Below, in pieces: positions 14,677 through 22,616 of a stretch of 33,767 nucleotides of DNA (positions are counted from its first letter, which is position 1; every line of letters starts with the position of its first letter). A program made the position numbers and the translations under genes. This DNA comes from CAZUNO01 sp964621445 [NCBI: Candidatus Hadarchaeota archaeon]. Lineage in GTDB: Archaea; CAYQAE01; CAYVLA01. Location of the stretch: the NCBI GenBank assembly GCA_964621445.1, contig CAZUNO010000027.1, positions 1 to 33,767 on the forward strand. Direction: 5' to 3'. Under the pieces are notes generated by a model, which was not told the DNA's origin, ran no database searches, and was given only the letters and a program-made list of their open reading frames with translations.

Positions 14677-15497
14677 TAACCAGAAGACAACTAAGGAGAG
14701 TTCACCGCGCCAACCTCCCATTACACATTCTGGAGCAGGATTATATCCAGGCAATATTCCTAAGAGAGCTATACCAGGAGGTCGATCTACTAGTATCCAA
14801 AGGAGGAACCTTCCTGAGGCAGGCCCACGGACTGGACAGGTTCTCCCAAGATCTGGACTTCACGCTAAATGGGGAGACCGATCTGGATGGCAAACTTACT
14901 ATGGCCGCCTCCAACCTCGAGTCCTATGGAATTGAGGCCTGGCTGGATAGTGAAAGGAACACCAAACTTTCCCGCACTGCCAGGCTAAGATACAAGGGCC
15001 CACTCTACAATGGATCCGAAAAATCATTGGGGACCGTGAATATCGAGATCTCCAAGAGAAACGACGTTTTCCTCGAACCCCAGTGGGTGAGGATGTTTTT
15101 CAAATATCCCGAAATACGGGTGGTAAACGTGTTGGCCCTTCAGAAAAAGGAACTACTTGCCGAGAAGCTACGGGCCCTCACCATGCGGGCTAAAGGACGT
15201 GACCTCTACGACGTCTGGTTCTTGATCAGGCAGGACGTGGAGCTGGACGCCATTCTTTTCGAGCGAAAGATGGAGGTCGTCGATCGTCCTCCCACAATAT
15301 CGCTGTCAGTCCCGGAATCGGAGTGGGAGAGGGATCTAGAAGTACTGCTCCCCGACCCCCCTAAATATTCGCTTGTCATTCAAGAAGTTACGAAGGCGTT
15401 GGAGAATAAAGGCTACCAGATAAATCGATTCGGCAAAGACCCGGATCTACCTACCTGGCAGGAGGAAGAGGACCGCTCCAAATTCCGCGAGGAATAG
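14673..15497 (+). CDS. abiEii: AbiEii toxin with a VapB-like C-terminal tail
   Basis: This protein of 274 residues has the full AbiEii pattern: SKGGTFLRQAHGLDRFSQ-DLDF (glycine motif and two aspartates), then ELLAEKLRALTMRAKGRD with LYDVWFLI. The family portion ends near residue ~250 (SLVIQEVTKALENKG). The last ~22 residues, FGKDPDLPTWQEEEDRSKFR, are nearly the same as the C-terminal tail of the VapB antitoxin at 18965-19162 (FGKDPDLPVWQEEEDRAKFR), and the DNA is ~87% identical there. The tail therefore looks transplanted from an antitoxin gene. No VapC start remains downstream of it. Confidence 0.85.
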   Translation: MITRRQLRRVHRANLPLHILEQDYIQAIFLRELYQEVDLLVSKGGTFLRQAHGLDRFSQDLDFTLNGETDLDGKLTMAASNLESYGIEAWLDSERNTKLSRTARLRYKGPLYNGSEKSLGTVNIEISKRNDVFLEPQWVRMFFKYPEIRVVNVLALQKKELLAEKLRALTMRAKGRDLYDVWFLIRQDVELDAILFERKMEVVDRPPTISLSVPESEWERDLEVLLPDPPKYSLVIQEVTKALENKGYQINRFGKDPDLPTWQEEEDRSKFREE

Positions 15498-15543
15498 GTT
15501 AAAGGGTTAGGGGATTGAACAGGCTATACCCCTTTTCCTGCAT

Positions 15544-15822
15544 CTATCCCAGTAACTCACCAGCCCTTGAAATTACAGTACCACCGTGATTGACAAGATC
15601 GAGAAGATGCACATCCCCCATGATTATGAAATCTGTATCCCCTTCACAGCTGTTTCGATGACTGTGTTGTCATCCGGCTCATGTTTTATGATTTCGATTT
15701 CTCCGGTGTATATACAACTTAAGAAAAGAACAGGATCTCTCGAATATATCTATTGATTCTATTTTCAGGATCTTCCAAAAGAAGGCGGAGATAAGAACAT
15801 TCGTATCAAGCACAAACCTCAT
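15544..15822 (-). pseudogene. PIN-family toxin, internally deleted and frameshifted
   Basis: The minus strand opens MRFVLDTNVLISAFFW, the typical start of a VapC/COG1569-like PIN protein. It soon loses the frame, and reappears as KHEPDDNTVIETAVKG then TDFIIMGDVHLLDLV and ends with RAGELLG at 15544. The D-P-D-D-N and G-D-x-x-L-L-D-L motifs supply the later acidic residues. Total length is about 280 bases, against ~420 for the family, so both a deletion and a frameshift have occurred. Confidence 0.7.
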
Positions 15823-15865
15823 TTTCTAGTCCCCAAACAGCATATGCCGGGAAACCAATGGAATT

Positions 15866-16062
15866 CTATCCATGGTCTTTTCGATATTTCTGGATCGCCT
15901 TCTGCACTTGCTTCCTCTCTATACCATTTTTCTGCTCGTATTCCTCCCCCCAATCCACTAGCGTCTAAAATTCCTACCTTGAAGAGAGTTCTAGTCTCTT
16001 TAGGACTATGTATCGTCCTCGCCGTAAATGGCAAATATCTCCCCATTCTCCAAACCCATCAT
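15866..16062 (-). pseudogene. AbrB-type antitoxin remnant
   Basis: Upstream of the PIN relic, the minus strand reads GLENGEIFAIYGEDDT, then after a frameshift IVLKRLELSSR, two stops, and TLVDWGEEYEQKNGIERKQV followed by QKAIQKYRKDHG. The order (strand pair, L-x-S-R-E-E-F linker, then D-V-x-x-A-I-x-x-Y-R-K helix) matches SpoVT/AbrB antitoxins of archaeal PIN pairs. The first ~20 codons with the K-G-Q-x-T-x-P motif are not recognisable. The rest of the gap 15498-16241 holds nothing further. Confidence 0.6.
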
Positions 16063-16241
16063 CCCCCCTTAGATGAGAGGCGGGTTAAACCAATGATCTT
16101 ACCATATGCTTTTCTACTTTAGACCATCGGCTCGTAGAGCTGTCCCTATCCATGACGTTATGGGGCTGAGGAAGCTGACCTAGGGCCCAGGGTGAAGGGT
16201 GACCCCGGTTCCATGCCGCGGGAGACAACCGCTCTGACCTT

Positions 16242-17654
16242 GTGGTTGCGGACCCCCTAGCAATACATAATAGGTTAGAGGGTTTCAGGGGAGAGGTGAA
16301 ATGGCCGTCCTTGGGCGTGCGTAGACCCGGTTTCGTGTTATTCTTGGCCTTGGCCTTATTTCTGGTAGGGTTCTTCTTCTCGGTGGGTGTCGGGAGGATT
16401 GGAGTTCTTGGGGCCTCTTCTTTGCCGGTATACCAGGGAGACCTGGTTCTGAGCGGGAGCAACGTGACGATAATCGAGGATGATGAATTCAAGATCAATG
16501 GAAGCATTATCGTCGAGGAGAATGCCACCCTGGTCCTCAGGAACGCTCTGCTGAACTTCACCCAGAACAGCAATTTTGAGTTCGGGATAAGGCTTGAGAA
16601 TCCCTCGGGTGGCGATCCCCGTCTCTTGGTGGAGAATGCCACGATACTCGGGAATGACCGGAAGCTTAAGCTGGAGTTTTACGCTTCGAGTCAGGGCTCG
16701 TTGAGCATGCTTTCGGCCCCCAAGCTCTACCTTTTCAGCCGTGATTCGGCTGCCTTGACGATATCGGATTCCTCGATCTATCATCTCGGTTGCGTGGACG
16801 AATCGGTTATTGAGGTGTCGAACTCCTCCTGGAGCAGTGGGGAACTCCGAGGTTATTCGAGCTGCGAGGTGGTAAACTGCACCATGGACAGGCTGCAGGC
16901 TCTTAGTAGTGAGAAGATAGACGTGGTGGACTCCACGGTCATGCACACTCTGACGATCTATGCCTCGGGGGCCAACTTCTCGGCAGATCGACTTCTTTCA
17001 GGCATCTACTCCACCTGGAGCTTCCTGGAAAATTGCTCGGTTCTGGTGGCCCCTGACGGCCGGGCCACCAGCCTGTTCTTGACCGATACTCGGGTGAATG
17101 AGTGGATCATAGGGGTGTACTCTTCCTCCAATGTCACAGTATCGAACTCGCATCTGCGGATAGCAAACCTGGGCGATACGGCCCAGCTGCGGTTGGAGAA
17201 TACAACCATCAAGTACTGCAACGTGTACGATCAGGCCCAGGCCCTGGTCCACTGGCTTCTCGACGTCCATGTGGTGGGCTCGGCCGGGCAAGACGTTGCA
17301 TCCGCGGAGGTAGAGGCCAGTTGCCCGGAAGGGACCAACGGAACGGACGGAATGCCAGCACAGTCCGGCGTGACTGGGCCGGATGGCTGGGCAAGGCTGA
17401 CCTTGGCCGAGAAGCTGTTGAATGCCACTGGAGAGTATCCCGCTGGCATCTACACAGTCCGGGCGGCATACGGAGGCCATTCAGAGACCACGACGGTGAA
17501 CATGACCGGGAACAAGAGGATCCAGCTAGGCCTCACGGGTCTTCCGGTCCCGGAATCCGGTTCTCTTATCCTGGCCCTACTCATTGCCGCAATCCTCCTT
17601 GTGGGGAGAGCAAGATACTGGGGAAAGAAAAGGCACAGTCCCAGTCGACGATAA
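16242..17654 (+). CDS. Secreted, membrane-anchored glycoprotein-like surface protein
   Basis: This protein of up to 470 residues has an N-terminal hydrophobic segment (~30-50, FVLFLALALFLVGFFFSVG), acting as signal or anchor. A long repeat-rich region with the strand periodicity of a right-handed beta helix follows, then a domain at ~345-430 with GVTGPDGWARLTL, resembling Ig-like or carboxypeptidase-regulatory folds. About a dozen N-x-S/T sequons are present. The C-terminus, PVPESGSLILALLIAAILL plus RKKR-like basic residues, has the shape of a PEF/PGF-CTERM-type surface anchor. GTG 16242 opens the frame; GTG 16296 is another possible start. I assign no enzymatic function. Confidence 0.75.
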   Translation: MVADPLAIHNRLEGFRGEVKWPSLGVRRPGFVLFLALALFLVGFFFSVGVGRIGVLGASSLPVYQGDLVLSGSNVTIIEDDEFKINGSIIVEENATLVLRNALLNFTQNSNFEFGIRLENPSGGDPRLLVENATILGNDRKLKLEFYASSQGSLSMLSAPKLYLFSRDSAALTISDSSIYHLGCVDESVIEVSNSSWSSGELRGYSSCEVVNCTMDRLQALSSEKIDVVDSTVMHTLTIYASGANFSADRLLSGIYSTWSFLENCSVLVAPDGRATSLFLTDTRVNEWIIGVYSSSNVTVSNSHLRIANLGDTAQLRLENTTIKYCNVYDQAQALVHWLLDVHVVGSAGQDVASAEVEASCPEGTNGTDGMPAQSGVTGPDGWARLTLAEKLLNATGEYPAGIYTVRAAYGGHSETTTVNMTGNKRIQLGLTGLPVPESGSLILALLIAAILLVGRARYWGKKRHSPSRR

Positions 17655-17849
17655 GCTGGGGTTGGCGGGTGTGGAATGACAGGTAATGCTCGAACCTCCA
17701 CCGGTGTTAGAGCTTGCCTCACTTTGTGCCTTCATTTTTCAGCCGAAGCCGGGCCGAAAAAGCCAAACCCATATTTCTCCTGTTCATACGTTGGTTACGA
17801 TTGGAAACCCGAGGCACCCGATGGTTACAGAGGTTCATGCATGACATCC

Positions 17850-18242
17850 CTAGTAGGATTCCATCCTCAACCCATCTATCCTGCCAAAGTGATCGGAGTT
17901 ACGCGTCAGAACGGTTTCTCTGGCGTTCAGCGCTATGGAGGCTATCATGACATCCTCCGTATCTATAGATTTCCCGGCCTTGGCCAGAGAAGCCTTTATT
18001 TCGCCGGAGAGTTTTCCATCTTCGAAGGTGAAGTCCCTGACTGTGAGACCTTCCAGGACTTGCTCTAGCTTTTGAACTTCCTCTTCCGGTATTTCCGAAA
18101 GATGTGCACCCTCCCAAAGTTCCATAGCTGATATTGTGGTAATTACTGGGATTTCACTTCCGGAATCGAACTTGACTATCCAGTCTGCTGGCAATTCCCG
18201 TCCTTTTAGAAGGTCGATGAGCGCCGAGGTGTCCAGAATCAA
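17850..18242 (-). CDS. vapC: VapC PIN-domain toxin
   Basis: This protein of 130 residues begins MILDTSALIDLLKGRELP, with ISAMELWEGAH, SIDTEDVMIASIAL and LTRNSDHFGRI following. D5, E41, D95 and D116 (approximate) are the PIN acidic residues, although the third lies in a T-E-D motif. It overlaps its antitoxin by four bases. This is the DUF217-VapB/VapC arrangement familiar from archaea. The short gap 17655-17849 shows no gene. Confidence 0.9.
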   Translation of the reverse strand: MILDTSALIDLLKGRELPADWIVKFDSGSEIPVITTISAMELWEGAHLSEIPEEEVQKLEQVLEGLTVRDFTFEDGKLSGEIKASLAKAGKSIDTEDVMIASIALNARETVLTRNSDHFGRIDGLRMESY

Positions 18243-18487
18243 CTCTGCAACTCCCTCTTCATGCGTTCCATTCTTCTCTCCCGTTCCTCGCGGTGGGTCC
18301 TACGGGCCTCCTCTATGGTATTCTCCAGACTGGCAGCGGATTCCGGACTTAACACGCCATAGAAATCCCTTAGCTTAATCGGGGTGCAAAGCCTCCTGAC
18401 GACGTCACTGAAACTCTCATTCTCCCGTTTCATGTTCTTGAGCCTTTCGTAGGCATCTTCGGAGAGGGAAATAGTCTTGGTAGCCAT
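18239..18487 (-). CDS. vapB: VapB antitoxin (DUF217-like)
   Basis: This protein of 82 residues begins MATKTISLSEDAYERLKNMK and continues RENESFSDVVRRLCTPIKLR, the signature of archaeal VapB antitoxins of the DUF217 group (RHH-like DNA binding). A charged tail (RTHREERERRMERMKREL) probably covers the toxin. The open frame extends to 18535, but the ATG at 18487 follows directly after the TATA box and operator and gives the family N-terminus. Autorepression is expected. Confidence 0.9.
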   Translation of the reverse strand: MATKTISLSEDAYERLKNMKRENESFSDVVRRLCTPIKLRDFYGVLSPESAASLENTIEEARRTHREERERRMERMKRELQS

Positions 18488-18497
18488 TGAATATACA

Positions 18498-18522
18498 TAC
18501 ACATATGTGTACTTAAATATAC
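18498..18522 (-). promoter_or_regulatory. Operator palindrome and TATA box of VapBC
   Basis: TACACATATGTGTA (18498-18511) is a perfect palindrome located between the TATA-like TATATTTAAG (18513-18522, minus strand) and the vapB ATG at 18487. The TATA-to-ATG distance of ~30 bases predicts a leaderless message blocked by antitoxin binding. Confidence 0.6.
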
Positions 18523-18568
18523 TTGACATGAACAAATGCGTGTTTCAATCCCGCAGAAATCCCAGCAC

Positions 18569-18895
18569 CTACAGTTTACCCATTATTTTTTCCTGGCGCT
18601 CTCCGTATCTATGACGACTTCTGGGTTCTCTGGCCGAAATCCTCTTAGCAACCAGCTTCTCTGCTTTTTTTACAAAATCGATCGTCTCGGGATCAAAAAC
18701 CACTTCATACATTCAGAAACCAAGCCTTTTTCTTGCCTCTTCCTCAGTTACAAAAATTTCCAGCTTTAATTCTTTCTCTTGACTTCTTAATAGCAAGAAT
18801 AGCCTCCTTACTCAACGATCACGGGATAAAAATCCATGTTGTCACTTCGAATGGTTATCCTTTCCACCTCGAAATGCTCTCTAATGAAATGGCCC
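18569..18895 (-). pseudogene. RelBE-like pair, truncated toxin and frameshifted antitoxin
   Basis: At 18712-18569 an ATG opens MYEVVFDPETIDFVKKAEKL, continues VAKRI and stops after 47 codons, where the rest of a RelE toxin should follow. Immediately upstream (stop 18713-18715) the antitoxin relic reads HFEVERITIRSDNMDFYPV, then KEAILAIKKSRE, then LKLEIFVTEEEARKRLGF in three frames. The spacing and order are those of an intact antitoxin-toxin operon that has decayed. The stretch 18540-18960 holds nothing else. Confidence 0.6.
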
Positions 18896-18964
18896 ACATC
18901 ATTACTACAAGAATAAAACATATATATATTTGTCGTATATTACTCATGTACACGGAGGATGCGT

Positions 18965-19162
18965 ATGGCAAAGACCCTGAGATTGAAGGACGGGACCCAT
19001 GATCTACTCAGAAGCCTGAGGGAGAAAAGCCAAGCAAAAAGCTACGATGAGCTCATACAGAGGCTACTCGTGAAATCAGGTGAAATAAGCGCGTTCGGTA
19101 AAGACCCCGACCTACCCGTCTGGCAGGAGGAAGAGGACCGTGCCAAGTTCCGCGAGGAATGA
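18965..19162 (+). CDS. vapB: VapB-type antitoxin
   Basis: This protein of ~65 residues begins MAKTLRLKDGTHDLLRSLRE and continues with SYDELIQRLLVKSGE, the VapB fold common in archaea. An acidic tail ends it (FGKDPDLPVWQEEEDRAKFR). GGAGG lies six bases before the ATG at 18965, which favours this over the ATG at 18959, and a TATA-like ATATATATATT is at ~18920-18930. The toxin gene begins inside its tail with a 23-base overlap. The same tail is fused to the AbiEii at 14673-15497. Confidence 0.85.
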   Translation: MAKTLRLKDGTHDLLRSLREKSQAKSYDELIQRLLVKSGEISAFGKDPDLPVWQEEEDRAKFREE

Positions 19163-19562
19163 AATTCTACTTGATACTTACGCCTGGATCGAGTACTTCA
19201 GAGGATCCAAGAAAGGAGAGAGGTTGAAGAAAATTGTTGAGTCTGATGCCGAGATACTGACCCCCACAATCGTGGTGGCAGAACTCAGCGACAAATACAG
19301 AAGGACAGGTAGGTCTGAAGAATGGACGAGTAGGAGGCAGCTAATCGAACTGAGATCGGAAATCCTGCCTCTGACCCCCGACTCTGCTGACCACGCTGGC
19401 AGGATAAAGGTCGGAATGCGTGAAAAATATAGGGACTTCCCGCTCGCAGACGGGATGATCCTAGCACTATGCAGGGAAAGGAACGCGAAGCTATTAACCG
19501 GAGACAAGCACCTGAGAGGACTAAGGGAAACCCTTAATCTCAAAGCTGGTAGCCGCGACTGA
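19140..19562 (+). CDS. vapC: VapC PIN-domain toxin
   Basis: This protein of 140 residues reads EILLDTYAWIEYFRGSKKGE, then PTIVVAELSDKYRR, FPLADGMILALCRE and KLLTGDKHLRGLRE. The acidic residues D-E-D-D of the PIN site are all present. The start at GTG 19140 lies within the antitoxin gene, giving a longer overlap than usual but strong coupling. The family cleaves tRNA or rRNA. There is no sign of decay. Confidence 0.9.
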   Translation: MPSSARNEILLDTYAWIEYFRGSKKGERLKKIVESDAEILTPTIVVAELSDKYRRTGRSEEWTSRRQLIELRSEILPLTPDSADHAGRIKVGMREKYRDFPLADGMILALCRERNAKLLTGDKHLRGLRETLNLKAGSRD

Positions 19563-20101
19563 CCGTGACATCTCCCTCGGTTAGCCGCTGCTAAATGAAG
19601 GGGTCTGCCTCTTCTCGCCCCAATTAATACAATCTCCCTCATTCCGAAATTCTTCTTCCTAAACATTGGATAAAGAGAACTCAGAATATCATGGTCCGTG
19701 ATATGGTCAAATGCCTTGAAATCCTGTTCCCTGGAGTCCCCACACAGACACATAGAGAAAATGAAACCTTTCCTCGATACATCGCTTGGAGATGGAGATC
19801 AATGTCTTGGACCATCCTTCTGGGCGATGTTGCAAGAGAGTGTGAGGTCTCCTGATTTCCCGTCAAAATTGGGACCATAAGATTGCATCAGGGCCAATCG
19901 AGATAACTTATCCTCTTCTAGCGCCCAAGGAACTTCCCCAAATGAATGAATTTCTCTGAATCGCAGAGAACTGGAGTTGAAGAGGACAGGTTCTGTTTTG
20001 CCTAGAAAGATTGAATTCTATCTCTCGGAGGAGGAGTAACCGGATTGGGCAATCCATATTCAGTGCCATGGCCCTATCATTTCCATTGGTCTTGACTTTG
20101 A
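19563..20101 (-). other. Gene-poor stretch with decayed coding traces
   Basis: There is no intact gene. On the minus strand 19570-19760 reads as coding (FDHITDHDILSSLYPMFR, MREIVLIGARRG) but I do not recognise it. At ~19924-19956 the bases GGAACTTCCCCAAA-TGAATGAA resemble the N-terminal AbiEii segment at 8219-8243, which suggests a further AbiE scrap. A 65-codon frame at 19908-20105 starts MIKVKTNGND, similar to the frame at 3719-3916, because both follow an AbiEii 3' end. Confidence 0.25.
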
Positions 20102-20220
20102 TCAAGAATCATCATTTCCCTGCATCAAATTATTCTCAAAAACGTGAATTACTCCCCCGCATTCAGGAAGTGAGGAATAGGTCAAGTTTTCGATATCCTG
20201 CCAGTTATTCCTGGGGATAA
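20102..20220 (-). pseudogene. abiEii: AbiEii C-terminal scrap
   Basis: The minus strand encodes NWQDIENLTYSSLPECGGV and ends VFENNLMQGNDDS, nearly the same as the last ~35 codons of the AbiEii at 3913-4686 (SWQDLENLTYSRLPEFEQV ... ENSFMQGNNDS). DNA similarity extends past the stop into TTGATCAAGAATCAT. The remainder of the toxin and its AbiEi are absent. This is evidence for a former fifth AbiE locus. Confidence 0.75.
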
Positions 20221-20221
20221 A

Positions 20222-20446
20222 GGAATAAAGCTGGCTTTGGATACCAATGTTTTGGCAGATCGCGAATTTTGTAAATGGTTGAAGGCCCAAGTTAAGATTG
20301 ACAAGGTCCTTCCAGCAGTTGCATCTCCATCAAGGTACCACATCTTGGGGTCGCAGCGGAGCGTGACCCAGGTCGGCCAAACCTCGCAGAGATCCCCCCT
20401 TAGGGACATGAGCATACATTCAACACATCATGAGAAAGGCCCATAG
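20222..20446 (+). pseudogene. PIN-domain toxin N-terminal fragment
   Basis: The plus strand reads IKLALDTNVLADREFCKWLK and continues KVLPAVA before diverging into non-family sequence that runs into the 3' end of the neighbouring ATPase gene. LALDTNVLAD is the first PIN strand with its aspartate, and the following F-C-x-W-L-K ... V-L-P-x-V-A fits a known PIN subgroup. No antitoxin precedes it, because it abuts the AbiEii scrap directly. Confidence 0.5.
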
Positions 20447-21877
20447 GGGAATGTAGACGACCTCTCCCGTGAAGGAGAACCTATCTCTCGTTACCATAAC
20501 GCTGAAGGGGGGGTGGTGTTCTTCGGAAAAGGATCTTATTCCGCGTAGATTCCCGTGAGTGATATCGCCTTGGTACTTGACCTCGATGGGAATTGGCTTG
20601 CCTCCGATGTCGATGACGATGTCGACCTCGGTTTTGGGGTCACGCCAATAGTAGACCTGTGGGTCCATCTGACGGGTAGTGTTGAAGATTAATCTCCTGC
20701 AATGATCGTTGACCACGCTCTCAGCAATCCGGACGACCTCATCCTCCCGGAAAGGCTCTTCAATAATTCGCCCAGCGGCGGTGTTACATATCCCTGGGTC
20801 TCTGACAACGATCTTCCTGTCCTTTCTCAAGGGTTTGTAGGAGCTTTTCGAGTAATGCCTGCTTTCTGAGACCAGGAAGACGTCCTTCAAGTAGTCGATA
20901 TATGATCGAACGGTATCGGATTTTATCCCCAAATTATCGGCAAGATTTGGTACGTTGAACCTCTGGGAACTCTCGCGAGCCAGCAGAGTAAGGAGTTCCA
21001 CCATGGACCTTGGATTCCTGATACCGAAGAAACGCACAACATCCTTGTAGATGGTGAGATCTATATAGTCCCTGAGCTTGCGGCGCCGCTCCAACTTGGT
21101 TTCAAGGAATAGAAGCTCCGGATATCCCCCGAACCTAAGGTACTGATCCAGTACAATCTTGACTCCATCAGAGCACGGAAACAGATCTGGGATATCCTTC
21201 TCAAGGGCAGAGGCAAACACCTCGCATCTCCCCAGTTCCACCCCTTCCCGAAATGCGGCTCTCGCTTTCTTGCAGAAGTTCTGTAATCTTTCATCCTCCT
21301 CGGGAATCTTGAACCGAGCAACCTCCAGGAACTTAAGGGGCAGCATTATTCTGGGCGACATTCTTCCCACGAGTGCACTTGACCCGCCCCTGACAATATC
21401 CGTGGTCGAGGATCCCGAGATTATCAGTTTAAGATTCAAGCCCATATCGTACCATCTCTTTAGGTAGAGCTGCCACTGTGCAGTGTGGTGTATCTCGTCA
21501 AGGAAAGCATAACACGTATCGGATATCTGGTCTACGGGCTCACCAAGCACATTTCGGCAAAATACATCAAGCACCTCTTGAAGAGGCGACTCTCTCGGGA
21601 GCAGTGCTGGATCGTCAGCAGACAGATATAGGATTCTCTCGGGTTGGACTCCCCGCTCTATCAAGTTCTGAATAAGCTGATAGAGGAGGGTCGTCTTCCC
21701 GACCCTTCTAGGACCGACTATTGCCATTATGTCTTGGGTCTCGGCTTGAAGCTCCTCTCGATGATGGTGGAAGTCACGGCGTTTGAATTCCGGTGCCTTA
21801 TCCTCCGGAACGCTACCGGTTCTCCACCATGGATTACTGATGTGAAGCCACCGAAGAAGCTCCTGATTGCTATACAC
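20420..21877 (-). CDS. AAA+ ATPase with DUF4143-type C-terminus
   Basis: This 485-residue protein has Walker A at ~55-63 (GPRRVGKTT), Walker B at ~123-131 (CYAFLDEIH) and a sensor LIISGSS near 155. It continues with the DUF4143 linker (LDQYLRFGGYPELLF, TIYKDVVRFFGI), a winged helix (NLADNLGIKSDTVRSYIDYL) and a nuclease-like E-V-D-I-V-I-D ... I-E-V-K end. The family is abundant in archaea and anaerobes, with unknown function. The start is GTG 21877; a TATA-like ATTTATAAG ~25 bases upstream supports a nearly leaderless message. Confidence 0.85.
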   Translation of the reverse strand: MYSNQELLRWLHISNPWWRTGSVPEDKAPEFKRRDFHHHREELQAETQDIMAIVGPRRVGKTTLLYQLIQNLIERGVQPERILYLSADDPALLPRESPLQEVLDVFCRNVLGEPVDQISDTCYAFLDEIHHTAQWQLYLKRWYDMGLNLKLIISGSSTTDIVRGGSSALVGRMSPRIMLPLKFLEVARFKIPEEDERLQNFCKKARAAFREGVELGRCEVFASALEKDIPDLFPCSDGVKIVLDQYLRFGGYPELLFLETKLERRRKLRDYIDLTIYKDVVRFFGIRNPRSMVELLTLLARESSQRFNVPNLADNLGIKSDTVRSYIDYLKDVFLVSESRHYSKSSYKPLRKDRKIVVRDPGICNTAAGRIIEEPFREDEVVRIAESVVNDHCRRLIFNTTRQMDPQVYYWRDPKTEVDIVIDIGGKPIPIEVKYQGDITHGNLRGIRSFSEEHHPPFSVMVTRDRFSFTGEVVYIPLWAFLMMC

Positions 21878-21961
21878 ATAGCAGGAGGTCCCTTACTACT
21901 TATAAATCCAGCCATTACGATGGTCCAAAAATAAATAATAAGACCAACACATTGGTTCAAT

Positions 21962-22370
21962 CTAAGAGAAGAAAGCTTGATCGCCTCGAATTTGCCATAG
22001 AAGAGGGAAGATGACCATTCAAGGCCGCAGTCAGCATCCGAAATCTTCCAATCCACGGTTTCAGGTGTTCAGGGTAACGGCAAACGTATCGATGGAGGGC
22101 GGGAACCCTTCACTCCAACTATCTCTATAGGTTATCAGAGATCCCCGGCCCCGTATATATCAGAATAACTCAGGCCCCGATTACCGGGAATTCCCTCTCG
22201 GGACTTCTCTGATACAGTACTCTGAGCATTTCGAAAGAATATCAATGGGTATTGTCAGAAAACTATGTTCGGCTTAATTTTCGATCTGTGAAAGTCGGAG
22301 GAATCCCAGAGGCGGCGGAAAAATACGGGATCTAGGGGGTCCTCATCCACTATACGAACCTTAGACCTCC
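21962..22370 (+). pseudogene. RHH antitoxin tail and DUF3368 PIN toxin remnants
   Basis: At 21962-22014 the plus strand encodes SKRRKLDRLEFAIEEGR-stop, matching the tail of the RHH antitoxin at 11861-12052. The following ATG ACC ATT CAA resembles the toxin start at 12042, but the frame is scrambled. Near 22265-22370 VKVGGIPEAAEKYGI followed by GVLI resembles the R-A-V-A-K-R-Y-G-I ... G-I-P-L region of the same toxin. This is an older, more decayed copy of the 11861-12585 pair. The rest of 21940-22560 holds nothing else. Confidence 0.45.
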
Positions 22371-22560
22371 ACGACAAGAAACATAGTCAAGAGTGACGTA
22401 AGATGAGCTAAAGACTTACTTTACCGATGACAGCTCGTAGTCTATCTCTTAGAGAAGTAGAAGAAAAAAAACTCCCCATTGTAGAACCCGCCGTGTCCAA
22501 CCGGTTCTGATAGTCATGGCCGGCTCTTATCAAATGACGGATAAGTATTCGGGTTTATCC

Positions 22561-22594
22561 TAAAAAAAAGATGGCCGAGGTTCCGGCCCTCGGC
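22561..22594 (-). terminator. Hairpin with T-tract after the small metal-ligand-rich gene
   Basis: GCCGAGG and CCTCGGC (22574-22580 and 22588-22594) form a 7-bp stem. On the minus strand it is followed by CATCTTTTTTTTA. It lies ~23 bases after the stop of the 22617-22862 gene and resembles an intrinsic terminator. Confidence 0.7.
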
Positions 22595-22616
22595 AAGCCT
22601 GATATTATAGGAGCGC

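Noticed and set aside
14191-14754. Minus-strand frame of 187 codons
   Set aside because: It is antisense to the intact AbiEi and AbiEii genes and shows no domain.
17102-17686. Plus-strand open frame of 194 codons
   Set aside because: It is an alternative frame inside the surface-protein gene, with low-complexity Arg/Gly/Pro content and no domain.
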